Assembly: GCA_902523665.1 (NCBI GenBank)
Contig: CABZAD010000003.1
Coordinates: forward strand, 1 to 64,000
Origin: an uncultured Bacteroidota bacterium
GTDB taxonomy: Bacteria > Bacteroidota > Bacteroidia > Flavobacteriales > Flavobacteriaceae
DNA length: 64,000 nucleotides
Direction of reading: 5' to 3'
Shown here: piece by piece, positions 11,010 to 20,605 of the stretch
Numbering within the stretch: position 1 is the stretch's first letter
How the letters are laid out: each line of letters begins with the position of its first letter
The notes under the pieces: generated by a model
The model's input: the letters and a program-made list of their open reading frames with translations, nothing else
Database searches by the model: none
What the model was told of the DNA's origin: nothing
Translations under genes and position numbers: made by a program

Positions 11010-11090
11010 ATGAATCCTAATAGACCTAGATGTGGATGTGGAAACACGCAAGACCCAGAAGGCTTTTGTGATGGCTCTCATAGCAGCTAA
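11010..11090 (+). CDS. 26-aa CDGSH-type iron-sulfur microprotein
   Basis: Own translation, not in ORF track: MNPNRPRCGCGNTQDPEGFCDGSHSS*; CxC...CDGSH ligand set. Confidence 0.75.
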   Translation: MNPNRPRCGCGNTQDPEGFCDGSHSS

Positions 11091-11092
11091 TA

Positions 11093-11653
11093 ATGAATAA
11101 GTTACTTGCATTTGGGGCTTCTTCCTCAAAAAACTCAAGGAACAAAAAACTAGCCTCGTATGTTGCCACTAGAATGGCTCCAAAAGAGGCTATTCTTGTT
11201 GACTTAAACGAATTCGAAATGCCAATTTATAGCGAAGATAGAGAACAAGAGATAGGCATACCAGATAAAGCATATGAGTTTAAAAAATTGGTTAATGAAA
11301 GTATTGGAATAATAATTTCACTTGCTGAGCACAATGGCTCCTATACCTCGGCATTTAAAAATATATATGATTGGATTTCTGTAATTGAAACAACAGTATG
11401 GGGTAATAAGCCCTTAATATTATTATCAACTAGTGATGGACAAAATGCTGGCAAAACAGTGCTTCAAACTGCCTTATCTCGCTTCTCTAGACAAAGTAAA
11501 GAGGAAATTCCTCATTTTTCACTTCCAAACTTTAATGTAAACTTTTCAGATACTGATGGAATTATCAACAAAAAACTAAGTGGAGAGTTAGATAAACAAA
11601 TAAGTATATTCTCCAGTCAAGTTGATAACTTACTTGATTCCTGTAATAATTAG
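11093..11653 (+). CDS. NAD(P)H-dependent FMN reductase
   Basis: GASSSKNSRNKKLASYV, EHNGSYTSAFKNIYDWIS, KPLILLSTSDG flavodoxin-fold reductase motifs. Confidence 0.85.
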   Translation: MNKLLAFGASSSKNSRNKKLASYVATRMAPKEAILVDLNEFEMPIYSEDREQEIGIPDKAYEFKKLVNESIGIIISLAEHNGSYTSAFKNIYDWISVIETTVWGNKPLILLSTSDGQNAGKTVLQTALSRFSRQSKEEIPHFSLPNFNVNFSDTDGIINKKLSGELDKQISIFSSQVDNLLDSCNN

Positions 11654-12238
11654 TGTCCCATTCCACTTACCTTTTTTTCCGAAGTACCAATATTCTACAT
11701 TACTAAACCCTGCTGATTTAAAAAAGTTTAACCAAGTATTTTTAGATAATAATTGCATAGTAGTTATTGATATATCCTCCTTCCAACTGTGTGATGGTTT
11801 ATTTTCTATATAATGATCAATACCCATGATTAAACGACCTTTATTTTTTAACCAATTATCATAAATACGACTTATGATAATTTCAGGTTTTTCAAAATAA
11901 TAGAAAACCTCCATTGAGTGAACGATATCTACTTTTTCTTTAGGGATCCATTTTAATAGGTCATGGCAGAAGTATTCATTTTTATTATCTAACATTTTAG
12001 CCTTTTCGATCATATGAATTGATCCATCAACACCAATTGCACTAATACACTTTGGGTCAGAAGAAACTTTTCGAACTACCCAACCATTTCCACAGCCAGC
12101 ATCTATAAATTTATATTTATCGAATCCTTTTGTCGAATATTTAATCATGTTCTCAACAGATGTAGAATGGTTTTTCTCCATACCTTCATCTTTTCCATTT
12201 AAAACCCAATTACTAAAGACTTTGATAGGTGATTCCAT
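11630..12238 (-). CDS. Class I SAM-dependent methyltransferase
   Basis: FIDAGCGNGWVVRKV motif I, IGVDGSIHMIEKA. Confidence 0.85.
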   Translation of the reverse strand: MESPIKVFSNWVLNGKDEGMEKNHSTSVENMIKYSTKGFDKYKFIDAGCGNGWVVRKVSSDPKCISAIGVDGSIHMIEKAKMLDNKNEYFCHDLLKWIPKEKVDIVHSMEVFYYFEKPEIIISRIYDNWLKNKGRLIMGIDHYIENKPSHSWKEDISITTMQLLSKNTWLNFFKSAGFSNVEYWYFGKKGKWNGTLIITGIK

Positions 12239-12733
12239 TTAATCTACAGTTATTAATTTGTGGGTTACACTGAAATCACAGAGAGAAACAATATAAAGAT
12301 TAGAATTATTCAAGTCATTAATTTGATCATAATAATCTTCCTCAATAAGATTATTTACAAAACCAGGAATAGTATTACTATGTCCAACAACAAGTGTATT
12401 TTCGCCAATACTTGATTTTAAAAAAGTTTTATCGATAATATCATCGGAAGAGTAAATAAGTATTTCCAAGTTATTATTTTCTGCAAGAGGTTTGACTGTT
12501 TTTATTGTCCTTTTGTAATTAGTAGAGTATATTCTAGAAATGTTTTTATCAATAAAAAATCTTTTCCAATTTTCAGCTCTTAAAAAACCTTTATTACTAA
12601 GATCTGGATCACGATTTGATTTATCTGCCCTTACTTTCTCAGCATGTCTAATTAGGTATATGTTAGAACACTCTTCACTAGGTTTAAAAAATGAAATGAA
12701 TACGAGAAGAAATAATATTTTTAAAATATTCAA
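12239..12733 (-). CDS. Histidine phosphatase family protein
   Basis: IYLIRHAEK (RHx catalytic motif) and LVVGHSNTIPGF. Confidence 0.85.
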   Translation of the reverse strand: MNILKILFLLVFISFFKPSEECSNIYLIRHAEKVRADKSNRDPDLSNKGFLRAENWKRFFIDKNISRIYSTNYKRTIKTVKPLAENNNLEILIYSSDDIIDKTFLKSSIGENTLVVGHSNTIPGFVNNLIEEDYYDQINDLNNSNLYIVSLCDFSVTHKLITVD

Positions 12734-13434
12734 AGTATTATTTTTCTTCTACTTATAGCATAAATTAAATATGCAATAATCATTACAAGGGGCTCCCATA
12801 TAAGTAGATAGTATGGCCACTCTCCAATTACAAGAGGGTTGTTTACCTGTGGGGCAGCATTAACATACATATAATTGGAGTCTAATAGAAAATTAATTGG
12901 CATTATGATTGCCATTAAGATATTAAGGTGAATCCAAATCTTAAACCAAGAAAACTTAGGAAGTTTGAGGCCTAAATGTAAAAACATAAAAATTGGCAGA
13001 ACTATAATTAAACTATGAGAAACATAATAGTTTAAATAGTATCTTAAAGATCCGTCAAAATAGTTCATCTGCGGTGTCAAAATTGCCATTATACCACCGA
13101 TAACTCCTGTATAATATACAAACTGAAAGAGCTTGTCTTTCTTCTTAACAAAAGGAAGCACACAACATATAATGGAGGATATTCCACACAATTGTATAGG
13201 TAAATTATATTGAACATCCCATGTGCCACTCATAATATATCCTCCATTTTCAGTAATAAAATCAAGAATCATTATAACCCCAATAAGATATGTAATCTTG
13301 ATTTTCTGTGTTCTGTTTAAAAACCGAGCAACAATTAAAGGAACAGAAATAAAGATTAGTGAAAATATAGTCCAAGTCTTCCATTCATCTGTCATAAATT
13401 CAACGACATAAATTGGAATTGGATTTTCTTCCAT
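12730..13434 (-). CDS. YwaF/TIGR02206-like integral membrane protein
   Basis: Multi-pass; NLPIQLCGISSIICCVLPF and HSLIIVLPIFMFLHLG. Confidence 0.7.
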   Translation of the reverse strand: MEENPIPIYVVEFMTDEWKTWTIFSLIFISVPLIVARFLNRTQKIKITYLIGVIMILDFITENGGYIMSGTWDVQYNLPIQLCGISSIICCVLPFVKKKDKLFQFVYYTGVIGGIMAILTPQMNYFDGSLRYYLNYYVSHSLIIVLPIFMFLHLGLKLPKFSWFKIWIHLNILMAIIMPINFLLDSNYMYVNAAPQVNNPLVIGEWPYYLLIWEPLVMIIAYLIYAISRRKIIL

Positions 13435-13468
13435 ATTAAAGTGGTTTTTTCAAATGTATAAAAACTAT

Positions 13469-14443
13469 TTAACTAAGATTATAATAGAATGAGTTTCTCA
13501 ATAATTCAAGACTTTTTGGTACTGCAGTATTTGCATCTTCATTTCCCTCAAACTCAAGGGATATATATCCTTTATAGTTGTTTTTTCTCATCAATTCACC
13601 AATTGAATTATAATCAATATTAATCTGATTAAAAGCTGGCCATTTTGCGCCACCATAGTATGTTTTTGCCTGAATCAAGCATGTGTGTGGAGCTAACTCA
13701 GCTAGTTGCTCTTCTCTATTATCAAAGAAGTTACCTGTATCCAGAGTAACACTTAACCATGGAGAGTCTATAGCATTAACAATTTTCATTACCCCTTTAG
13801 AAGTTAAACCTAAACCCCAGTGGTTTTCTAGTCCGAGAACGACTCCACATTTTTCTGCTGTTGGAATACATTGTTCAATAGAATCGATAACCCATTTAAA
13901 TCCTTCTTCCTCTGTATAGCCGTCAATAATAGATTCTACACCTTTGTTATCCATTAGAACATCAAATTCTGATTTATCCCCAATAGGTTTTGTTGTTCCC
14001 CACCTTCCAGTATTAATTCTAATAGTAGGAATTCCTAAAGAGTAAGCCACCTCAATTTGATGCTTTGTTAATTCAATATTTTCTTTTCTTTTTGAGGCTT
14101 TTGGACTAACATAACTTTGATGGGTTGAGAGTCCCATGATATCTAAACCTGAATCAAATGCTCTTTTTTTGAGTTTTTGTAAATAACTATTTTCTTCGGA
14201 TTTCATTTGAATAAGTAGAAGTTCTATTCCGTCGAATCCAAACTCAGAGGCTTTATCAATGCAATATTCAATAGGAGTTTCTTGTCCATTGAATTGCCAG
14301 AACGAGTATGTAGAAACTCCAATAGGATTATGTTTAATATTTTTTGGAGTTATCTTGTTATTGGGATTAATATTTGAACAACCAACTAATGGGGCTCCTA
14401 TTGACGCAGTTACAAGCGATTTTAGTAAAGATCTTCTTTTCAT
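13469..14443 (-). CDS. Sugar phosphate isomerase/epimerase (TIM barrel), exported or lipoprotein-like
   Basis: MKRRSLLKSLVTASIGAPLVGCSN N-terminus; GVSTYSFWQF, FGFDGIELL, LGLENHWGLG, GYISLEFEG. Confidence 0.8.
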   Translation of the reverse strand: MKRRSLLKSLVTASIGAPLVGCSNINPNNKITPKNIKHNPIGVSTYSFWQFNGQETPIEYCIDKASEFGFDGIELLLIQMKSEENSYLQKLKKRAFDSGLDIMGLSTHQSYVSPKASKRKENIELTKHQIEVAYSLGIPTIRINTGRWGTTKPIGDKSEFDVLMDNKGVESIIDGYTEEEGFKWVIDSIEQCIPTAEKCGVVLGLENHWGLGLTSKGVMKIVNAIDSPWLSVTLDTGNFFDNREEQLAELAPHTCLIQAKTYYGGAKWPAFNQINIDYNSIGELMRKNNYKGYISLEFEGNEDANTAVPKSLELLRNSFYYNLS

Positions 14444-14550
14444 TTAGAATAATTTATTTTTTTATTTAAATTTAATAAATTCATATTCAAAAAATCAAAA
14501 ATAAATTTTTAAAAAACTCCTAAGATTAGGGTTTTTTTATTTTTGATAAT

Positions 14551-15705
14551 ATGAGAAATATTTTATTATTATTTGTATCACTATTTTTTTTCCAGGGGTG
14601 TTTTTTTGAACATGATCCACTTATATCTGCATTAAATAATGATGATTTTAAAAGAAAATTTATAAAAGACAAAGAAAAATATGAAATACAAATTCTTTAT
14701 ACAGAAGTTTCAAAAAACAAACTTGGTCAAATAGAATTTACAGATTTTCAGTTTCAATTAAATGATCAAAAGTATTTTTATCCAGCAAGTACAATTAAAT
14801 TACCCGTTACAGTTATGGCTTTATCGAAAATTAATGAGCTAAGGGCTGGAGGGTCAAATATTTCTCTTAAATCTAAAATCAAACTTTCTTTAATAAATGA
14901 TAAGAAAGAAATTATTATAAAGGATTCTATTACGTCTTTTCAGAATTTAATTGCAGATGTTTTTTTAGTTAGTGATAATTCTGCATCTAATGTTCTGATT
15001 GATTTTTTAGGGTATAATTATTTTAACCTATCTATGCGTAATTCAGGATATGAAAACACATATCTAAATCATAAGTTTAATCCTGACCCTTTTATTGATT
15101 CTTCATGGATAATTAGTACTATTGATAATGATATAATATCATCTAAAGAAAATAAAATAACTGTTTTAGCTAGCAGTGATATATCAAATTTAAAAAAGGG
15201 AAAAAAAAGATTTATAAATGGAGAAATAATTAATGAACCATTAGACTTTTCATCAAAGAATCGGTCATCATTAACAGATATGCATAATATAATGAAGAAT
15301 TTAATTTATCCTGAGATTACTCTCTCAAAATTTAATTTAAATGTAGAAGACTATGATTTCTTGAGATATTGGATGAGTAGATTTACTTATGAAGATCTTG
15401 GTAACAAATACATTACAAATGAAAAATTCTTTAAATCATATAATAAGTTCTTTATCCATGGAATGGATACTGTTTTGAAAAAGACTGATGTTAGGGTATA
15501 CAATAAGATTGGACAGGCATATGGAACTTCCACGGATAGTGCATATATTAAAAATTATAGAGAAGATATTGAGTTTTTCCTAACGGCAACTATATACACC
15601 AATAATAACGAAATAATTAATGATGATATTTATGAGTATAGTGATATAGCTATTCCTTTTTTATCAAAATTATCGAACATTCTTTATAAAAATCTGGCTG
15701 ATTAG
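14551..15705 (+). CDS. Class A beta-lactamase-like serine hydrolase
   Basis: Lipoprotein signal (FFQGCF); FYPASTIKLPVTVMAL (SxxK) and VSDNSASNVLIDFLG (SDN). Confidence 0.8.
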   Translation: MRNILLLFVSLFFFQGCFFEHDPLISALNNDDFKRKFIKDKEKYEIQILYTEVSKNKLGQIEFTDFQFQLNDQKYFYPASTIKLPVTVMALSKINELRAGGSNISLKSKIKLSLINDKKEIIIKDSITSFQNLIADVFLVSDNSASNVLIDFLGYNYFNLSMRNSGYENTYLNHKFNPDPFIDSSWIISTIDNDIISSKENKITVLASSDISNLKKGKKRFINGEIINEPLDFSSKNRSSLTDMHNIMKNLIYPEITLSKFNLNVEDYDFLRYWMSRFTYEDLGNKYITNEKFFKSYNKFFIHGMDTVLKKTDVRVYNKIGQAYGTSTDSAYIKNYREDIEFFLTATIYTNNNEIINDDIYEYSDIAIPFLSKLSNILYKNLAD

Positions 15706-16652
15706 TCTTTAACTAATCCTAGATCAACTAATCTCTGATAGAGAAAGTCTCCTGCTGTTATGTCCTTAAATCCTTTAGGATTATTTTCGTCAACACACGA
15801 ATCAAGGCAGTCAAGTGGCATTTCGAGTCTAGGATGAAGAAAAAAGGGAATGGAATATCTAGATCCATTCCAAAGACTTCTAGGAGGATTTACAACTTTG
15901 TGTATAGTAGATTTTAATTTATTATTTGTGTGTCTAGACAGCATATCACCGATATTGACAATTATTTCATCATCTTCAGCAATAGCATCAACCCATTCCC
16001 CTCTATTATTTAAAACTTGTAAGCCTCTCCCTTGTGCACCCATTAGAAGTGTGATTAAATTAATGTCTCCGTGAGCAGCAGCTCTTTCTGCTTTTTTTGG
16101 CTCTTCAGTAATAGGAGGATAATGAATTGCTCTGAGAATGGAGTTGCCATTAAATATGTGGTTGTCAAAATATGTTTCTTCTAAATTTAAATAACATGCA
16201 ATTGCTCTTAAAATATGTCTTCCAGTATCCTCAAGTAGCTCATAGGTTTTTTGACCAATCTTGTTAAAATTTTCAAGTTCTTCTACAATAACATTTTCAG
16301 GATATTTATCCTCCATTTCAGGTTCATTTTTAACATACTGACCAAAATGCCAAAATTCTTTTAAATCACCCACATTTTTTCCTTTTGCATGTTCTTTTCC
16401 AAATGGAGTAAAGCCTCTCTGACTAGCAAGACCTTTAATAATATATTTAGACTTAACGTTATCTGGAAGATTAAAAAATTGTTTAACTTCTTTGTATAAA
16501 GAGTCTTTTACTTCATCATTAAGTAAGTGACCCTTAACTGCTACAAATCCAATTTCACTAAACCCTCTTCCAAGGTTTTTTATAAATTTTTCTTTGCTGT
16601 TTGAGTTACCTGATAAATAATCATTTAAGTTTACTTGTGGAATTCTACTCAT
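15702..16652 (-). CDS. Isopenicillin N synthase-family 2-oxoglutarate/Fe(II) oxygenase
   Basis: HGDINLITLLMGAQGRGLQV and STIHKVVNPPRSLWNGSRYSIPFFLHP (HxD...H, RxS). Confidence 0.9.
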   Translation of the reverse strand: MSRIPQVNLNDYLSGNSNSKEKFIKNLGRGFSEIGFVAVKGHLLNDEVKDSLYKEVKQFFNLPDNVKSKYIIKGLASQRGFTPFGKEHAKGKNVGDLKEFWHFGQYVKNEPEMEDKYPENVIVEELENFNKIGQKTYELLEDTGRHILRAIACYLNLEETYFDNHIFNGNSILRAIHYPPITEEPKKAERAAAHGDINLITLLMGAQGRGLQVLNNRGEWVDAIAEDDEIIVNIGDMLSRHTNNKLKSTIHKVVNPPRSLWNGSRYSIPFFLHPRLEMPLDCLDSCVDENNPKGFKDITAGDFLYQRLVDLGLVKD

Positions 16653-16654
16653 TT

Positions 16655-17239
16655 TTAGTCTTTTTTAGCAATTATTTTTGTAATATACTTACCCAATATG
16701 TCGAACTCTAGATTAACAAAACTTCCAGGCTTAATGGTTCTAAAGTTTGTATTTTCATATGTGTAGGGAATAATTGCAACTGAGAAAGAATCAGGTGATG
16801 AATCAACAACAGTTAAGCTTACACCATTAACAGTTATTGAGCCTTTCTCTACTGTAATGTTTTCCTTATTATGTTTAAAAAGATATTTCCAACTACCATT
16901 TGTCTCTTGAACCTCAGAACATATTGCAACTTCATCAACATGACCTTGAACAACATGCCCATCAAATCTTGAATTAATTGACATTGACCTTTCTATATTT
17001 ACAAGATCACCAGGAATTAGTTTACCAAGATTGCTTCTATTTAAGCTTTCTTCAATAACTGTAACAGTATAAACATCATCTTTAATGTCAACTACGGTTA
17101 GACATACTCCGTTGTGACAAAGACTTTGGTCAACTTTTAATTCTTTAGTTATGGAGGATTCTAAAGAAAGATTTAGATTACCTTTTTCTTTTTCAACTTT
17201 TTTAATTGTTGCCAAACATTCTATAATCCCGGTGAACAT
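16655..17239 (-). CDS. ribE: Riboflavin synthase, alpha subunit
   Basis: MFTGIIE start, duplicated lumazine-binding domains (NGVCLTVVD, HVVQGHVDEVA, VNGVSLTVVD). Confidence 0.95.
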   Translation of the reverse strand: MFTGIIECLATIKKVEKEKGNLNLSLESSITKELKVDQSLCHNGVCLTVVDIKDDVYTVTVIEESLNRSNLGKLIPGDLVNIERSMSINSRFDGHVVQGHVDEVAICSEVQETNGSWKYLFKHNKENITVEKGSITVNGVSLTVVDSSPDSFSVAIIPYTYENTNFRTIKPGSFVNLEFDILGKYITKIIAKKD

Positions 17240-17285
17240 TATTATCTTTATTTTTGCTCAGTAAAATTAGTAATTAAATTAACTA

Positions 17286-18287
17286 GTGGTAAAATCAAAA
17301 AAAATAAATGTTGGAATTTCTATTGGTGATCCCAACGGTATTGGAATAGAAGTTATGCTTAAAGCGCTTTCTGAGAGGACTTCGAATGATAATTGTAACT
17401 TTATAATTTATTCTTCACATGAATTAATTGAAAATCAGAAAAAAGATTTAAATATTAAGTCACTTCCTTTAAAAAAAATAGAAAGCTTTGATGAAATATC
17501 TCATAACTCACTTAATATTAAAGAAGTATTTACTGAATCAAAATATGAATTTGGGATGTTCGATAAATATGTTTCTCAGAATGCAATTATTTCTTTTAAA
17601 GAAGCGGTAAAAGATGCCAGTCTCAGGAAGATTGATGTCCTAATTACTTCACCAATTGATAAAAATCTATCTTTTTCTAAAACTTTTAAATATTCAGGAC
17701 ATACACAATATTTAAGAAACTATTTTAATGAAGATCCAATTATGTTAATGGTCTCCAAGAAACTTAAAGTGGGATTACTAACTGAGCATATAGCTCTTCA
17801 AGATGTTGTCCATAATATTACAGTTGAAAAAACAATCAAAAAATTAAAACTTTTATGCCATGTCATAAACAAAGACTTCGGTATACTTAAACCTAAGATT
17901 GCAGTTCTGTCAATAAATCCACATATTGGAGATAACGGTGTGATTGGAACTGAAGATCAAAAACTATTAATCCCAGCTATAAATGAGTTAAATAAAAATG
18001 AGGATATAATTTTTGGTCCGTTTTCAGCCGATACCTTTTTCTGTAATAATTATACTAAATATGATGCTACTCTAGCAGTGTATCATGACCAAGGATTAAT
18101 CCCATTTAAGACTATTTCTTTTGGTGAAGGAGTAAATTATAGTGCAGGTCTTTCTATTATTCGGACTTCTCCAGATCATGGCACAGGTTTTAACATTGCA
18201 GGAAAGAGTATTGCAGATCCATCTTCTTTTAGACATGCTTTGAATTTAGCTTTGGATATACATGAGATAAGAAATAAGATACTTTGA
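17286..18287 (+). CDS. pdxA: 4-hydroxythreonine-4-phosphate dehydrogenase
   Basis: ISIGDPNGIGIEV, YHDQGLIPFKTISFGEGVNYSAGLSIIRTSPDHGTGFNIAGK; GTG start. Confidence 0.95.
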   Translation: MVKSKKINVGISIGDPNGIGIEVMLKALSERTSNDNCNFIIYSSHELIENQKKDLNIKSLPLKKIESFDEISHNSLNIKEVFTESKYEFGMFDKYVSQNAIISFKEAVKDASLRKIDVLITSPIDKNLSFSKTFKYSGHTQYLRNYFNEDPIMLMVSKKLKVGLLTEHIALQDVVHNITVEKTIKKLKLLCHVINKDFGILKPKIAVLSINPHIGDNGVIGTEDQKLLIPAINELNKNEDIIFGPFSADTFFCNNYTKYDATLAVYHDQGLIPFKTISFGEGVNYSAGLSIIRTSPDHGTGFNIAGKSIADPSSFRHALNLALDIHEIRNKIL

Positions 18288-18316
18288 TATTAAATAGATA
18301 AATTTTTATAAATTTG
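18283..18316 (+). promoter_or_regulatory. Putative Bacteroidota-type promoter for the DUF177-rpmF-fabH-accB-accC operon
   Basis: TTTG (18283..18286), 22-nt spacer, TAAATTTG (18309..18316), fitting TTTG / TAnnTTTG. Confidence 0.45.
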
Positions 18317-18331
18317 CCGCTCAATTGTTAA

Positions 18332-18853
18332 GTGATGAAATCGCTTTCGCCATATTTGATAAAGTTTTCAGGTTTGAAAGATGGTATTCATCTATTTAAT
18401 TATGAGTTAGGAAATAAGTTCTTTAAAAATTTTGACTATTACGATTTTTATGACGCCAAACTTTTTGCTAAGCTTGAGTTAGAGAAACAATCTACACTGT
18501 TAAACCTTAAATTTTCATTTCATGGTGAAATTGAGGTACAATGTGATGTTTCTATGGAGAATTTTAATCTTGAATTAAAGACTGAACATGGAGTAGTTGT
18601 GAAATTTAAAGATGATATAATCTCAACAGATGATAAAGTTATATTTATGCCAGTTGGGTCTCATAGTATAGATGTTTCTCACTTAATATACGAAAGTATA
18701 ATTTTAGCAGTTCCTCAAAAAAAGGTTCATCCTGGAGTAGAAAACGGTTCATTAAAATCGGATATAGTTGAAAAGTTAGAAGCACTTAAACCTAAAAAGA
18801 ATTTTAAAGAAAAAACTGACCCTAGGTGGGACAAATTAAAAGATTTACTATAA
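18332..18853 (+). CDS. DUF177 (YceD-like) protein
   Basis: CDVSMENFNLELKTEHGVVVKF and C-terminal TDPRWDKLKDLL; directly upstream of rpmF. Confidence 0.85.
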   Translation: MMKSLSPYLIKFSGLKDGIHLFNYELGNKFFKNFDYYDFYDAKLFAKLELEKQSTLLNLKFSFHGEIEVQCDVSMENFNLELKTEHGVVVKFKDDIISTDDKVIFMPVGSHSIDVSHLIYESIILAVPQKKVHPGVENGSLKSDIVEKLEALKPKKNFKEKTDPRWDKLKDLL

Positions 18854-19042
18854 ATGGCACATCCAAAACGTAAAATATCAAAAACAAGAAGAGATAAACG
18901 TAGAACTCATATTAAAGCTGAGAAACAGCAAATTTCAATATGTAAAGCTACAGGTGAGTCACACCTATACCATAGAGCTCATTGGTACGAAGGTAAGCTT
19001 TATTATAGAGGAAAAGTTTTAGTTGATTCTTTAGAATCATAA
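18854..19042 (+). CDS. rpmF: 50S ribosomal protein bL32
   Basis: [44 protein letters not shown]. Confidence 0.97.
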   Translation: MAHPKRKISKTRRDKRRTHIKAEKQQISICKATGESHLYHRAHWYEGKLYYRGKVLVDSLES

Positions 19043-19071
19043 AAAACTAGTATCTTAAATTGTCATTTTAA

Positions 19072-20106
19072 TTGTCCAATGACATAATTGATGTTAGTAT
19101 GATATCTAACAATACAAAAAAAATAAAAGCCGCAATTACTGCAATTGGTGGTTATGTTCCAGACAACTTTATATCAAATAAAGATTTAGAAAAAATGGTT
19201 GACACAAATGATGAGTGGATAACTGCAAGAACTGGGATAAAAAAAAGAAGAATACTTAAAGAGAAGGGGAAAGCTACTTCCTATTTGGCTGTAAACGCAG
19301 CCATCGATCTCATAAAGAAAAAAAAATTAGACCCTAATACTATTGACTTAGTAATTGTATCTACTATAACTCCAGACTTCCATGTAGCATCTACAGCTCC
19401 AACAGTGGCATCCCAAATAAATGCATCTAATGCATATGCATTTGATATAAATGCAGCATGTTCTGGATTTTTATATGGAATGTCTACTGCTACAAGTTAT
19501 ATTGAGTCTGGAAGATATAAAAAAGTTCTTTTAATAGGAGCAGACATGATGTCTTCAATAGTTGATTATACAGATAGATCAACAAGCATATTATTTGGAG
19601 ATGGAGCAGGTGCTGTCTTGATTGAACCAAGCAAAAATGACTTTGGTTGGGAGGACGAATTTTTGAGATCAGACGGAATCGGCGCAGAGTGGTTAAAAAT
19701 TAAAGCAGGAGGATCATTATATCCTACCTCAAAAGAGAGCTTTGAAAAAAAATGGCATTATATTACGCAGGATGGGAAGAATGTTTTTAAATCTGCTGTC
19801 TCAGATATGGCAAACGCAACAGAGCAGATTATAATTAGAAATAAACTTGATCTAAATGATATAAAATATCTATTGCCTCATCAAGCAAATAAAAGAATTA
19901 TTGATGCTACCGCAGAAAAGATTAATTTAGATAAAAATAAAGTTTTAATGAATATAGAAGAATATGGAAATACAACAGCAGCTACAATACCGTTGCTAAT
20001 GAATGACTATGAAAACAATTTTAAAAAAGGCGATAAAATTATTCTTGCTGCTTTTGGAGCAGGTCTAACTTGGGGTGCAGCATATCTAACATGGGCATAT
20101 AATTAA
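19072..20106 (+). CDS. fabH: Beta-ketoacyl-ACP synthase III
   Basis: ITAIGGYVPDNFISNKDLE, AFDINAACSGFLYGM (Cys), LLPHQANKRIIDA, EYGNTTAATIPLLM. Confidence 0.97.
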   Translation: MSNDIIDVSMISNNTKKIKAAITAIGGYVPDNFISNKDLEKMVDTNDEWITARTGIKKRRILKEKGKATSYLAVNAAIDLIKKKKLDPNTIDLVIVSTITPDFHVASTAPTVASQINASNAYAFDINAACSGFLYGMSTATSYIESGRYKKVLLIGADMMSSIVDYTDRSTSILFGDGAGAVLIEPSKNDFGWEDEFLRSDGIGAEWLKIKAGGSLYPTSKESFEKKWHYITQDGKNVFKSAVSDMANATEQIIIRNKLDLNDIKYLLPHQANKRIIDATAEKINLDKNKVLMNIEEYGNTTAATIPLLMNDYENNFKKGDKIILAAFGAGLTWGAAYLTWAYN

Positions 20107-20116
20107 ACTAAAAATC

Positions 20117-20602
20117 ATGGATATAAAAGAAATACAAAACTTAATAAAATTTGTTTCAAAATCTGGTGTTGAAGAGGTAAAAATTGAGAGAGAGGATTTC
20201 AAAATTACAATTAAGACAAAGAAAAATTCACCGCAACAAATAGTTGTTGATGAATTACCGAGTAAAACAAATTTTCCAACTCAGGCTGAAGTTCCGGTTA
20301 GTCAAGAAGTTTTTCAAGAAAAGCCTTCAGCTATTCAGACTCCTAGAACTGAGGACTCAAATCACGTAATTGTTAAGTCTCCTATAATAGGGACCTTCTA
20401 TAGAAAACCGTCACCAGATAAATCTGCATTTGTTGAGTTTGGTCAAGACATATCTGAAGGTGACGTGCTTTGTGTTATTGAGGCAATGAAATTGTTTAAC
20501 GAAATAGAGTCTGAGGTGTCTGGAAAAATAGTAAAAATTCTTGTAGATGACCAAAGTCCAGTTGAGTTCGATCAGCCTCTATTTATCATTGATCCATCAT
20601 AA
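20117..20602 (+). CDS. accB: Acetyl-CoA carboxylase biotin carboxyl carrier protein
   Basis: Biotinylation motif VIEAMKLFNEIESEVSG. Confidence 0.97.
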   Translation: MDIKEIQNLIKFVSKSGVEEVKIEREDFKITIKTKKNSPQQIVVDELPSKTNFPTQAEVPVSQEVFQEKPSAIQTPRTEDSNHVIVKSPIIGTFYRKPSPDKSAFVEFGQDISEGDVLCVIEAMKLFNEIESEVSGKIVKILVDDQSPVEFDQPLFIIDPS

Positions 20603-20605
20603 AAA

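Noticed and set aside
11622-11813. Plus-strand 63-aa ORF
   Set aside because: Overlaps the methyltransferase gene antisense; no recognisable family
14551-16652. Possible beta-lactam biosynthesis cluster (IPNS-family oxygenase beside a beta-lactamase-like gene)
   Set aside because: No ACV synthetase or other pathway gene nearby; IPNS-family oxygenases are broadly distributed and the genes are convergent
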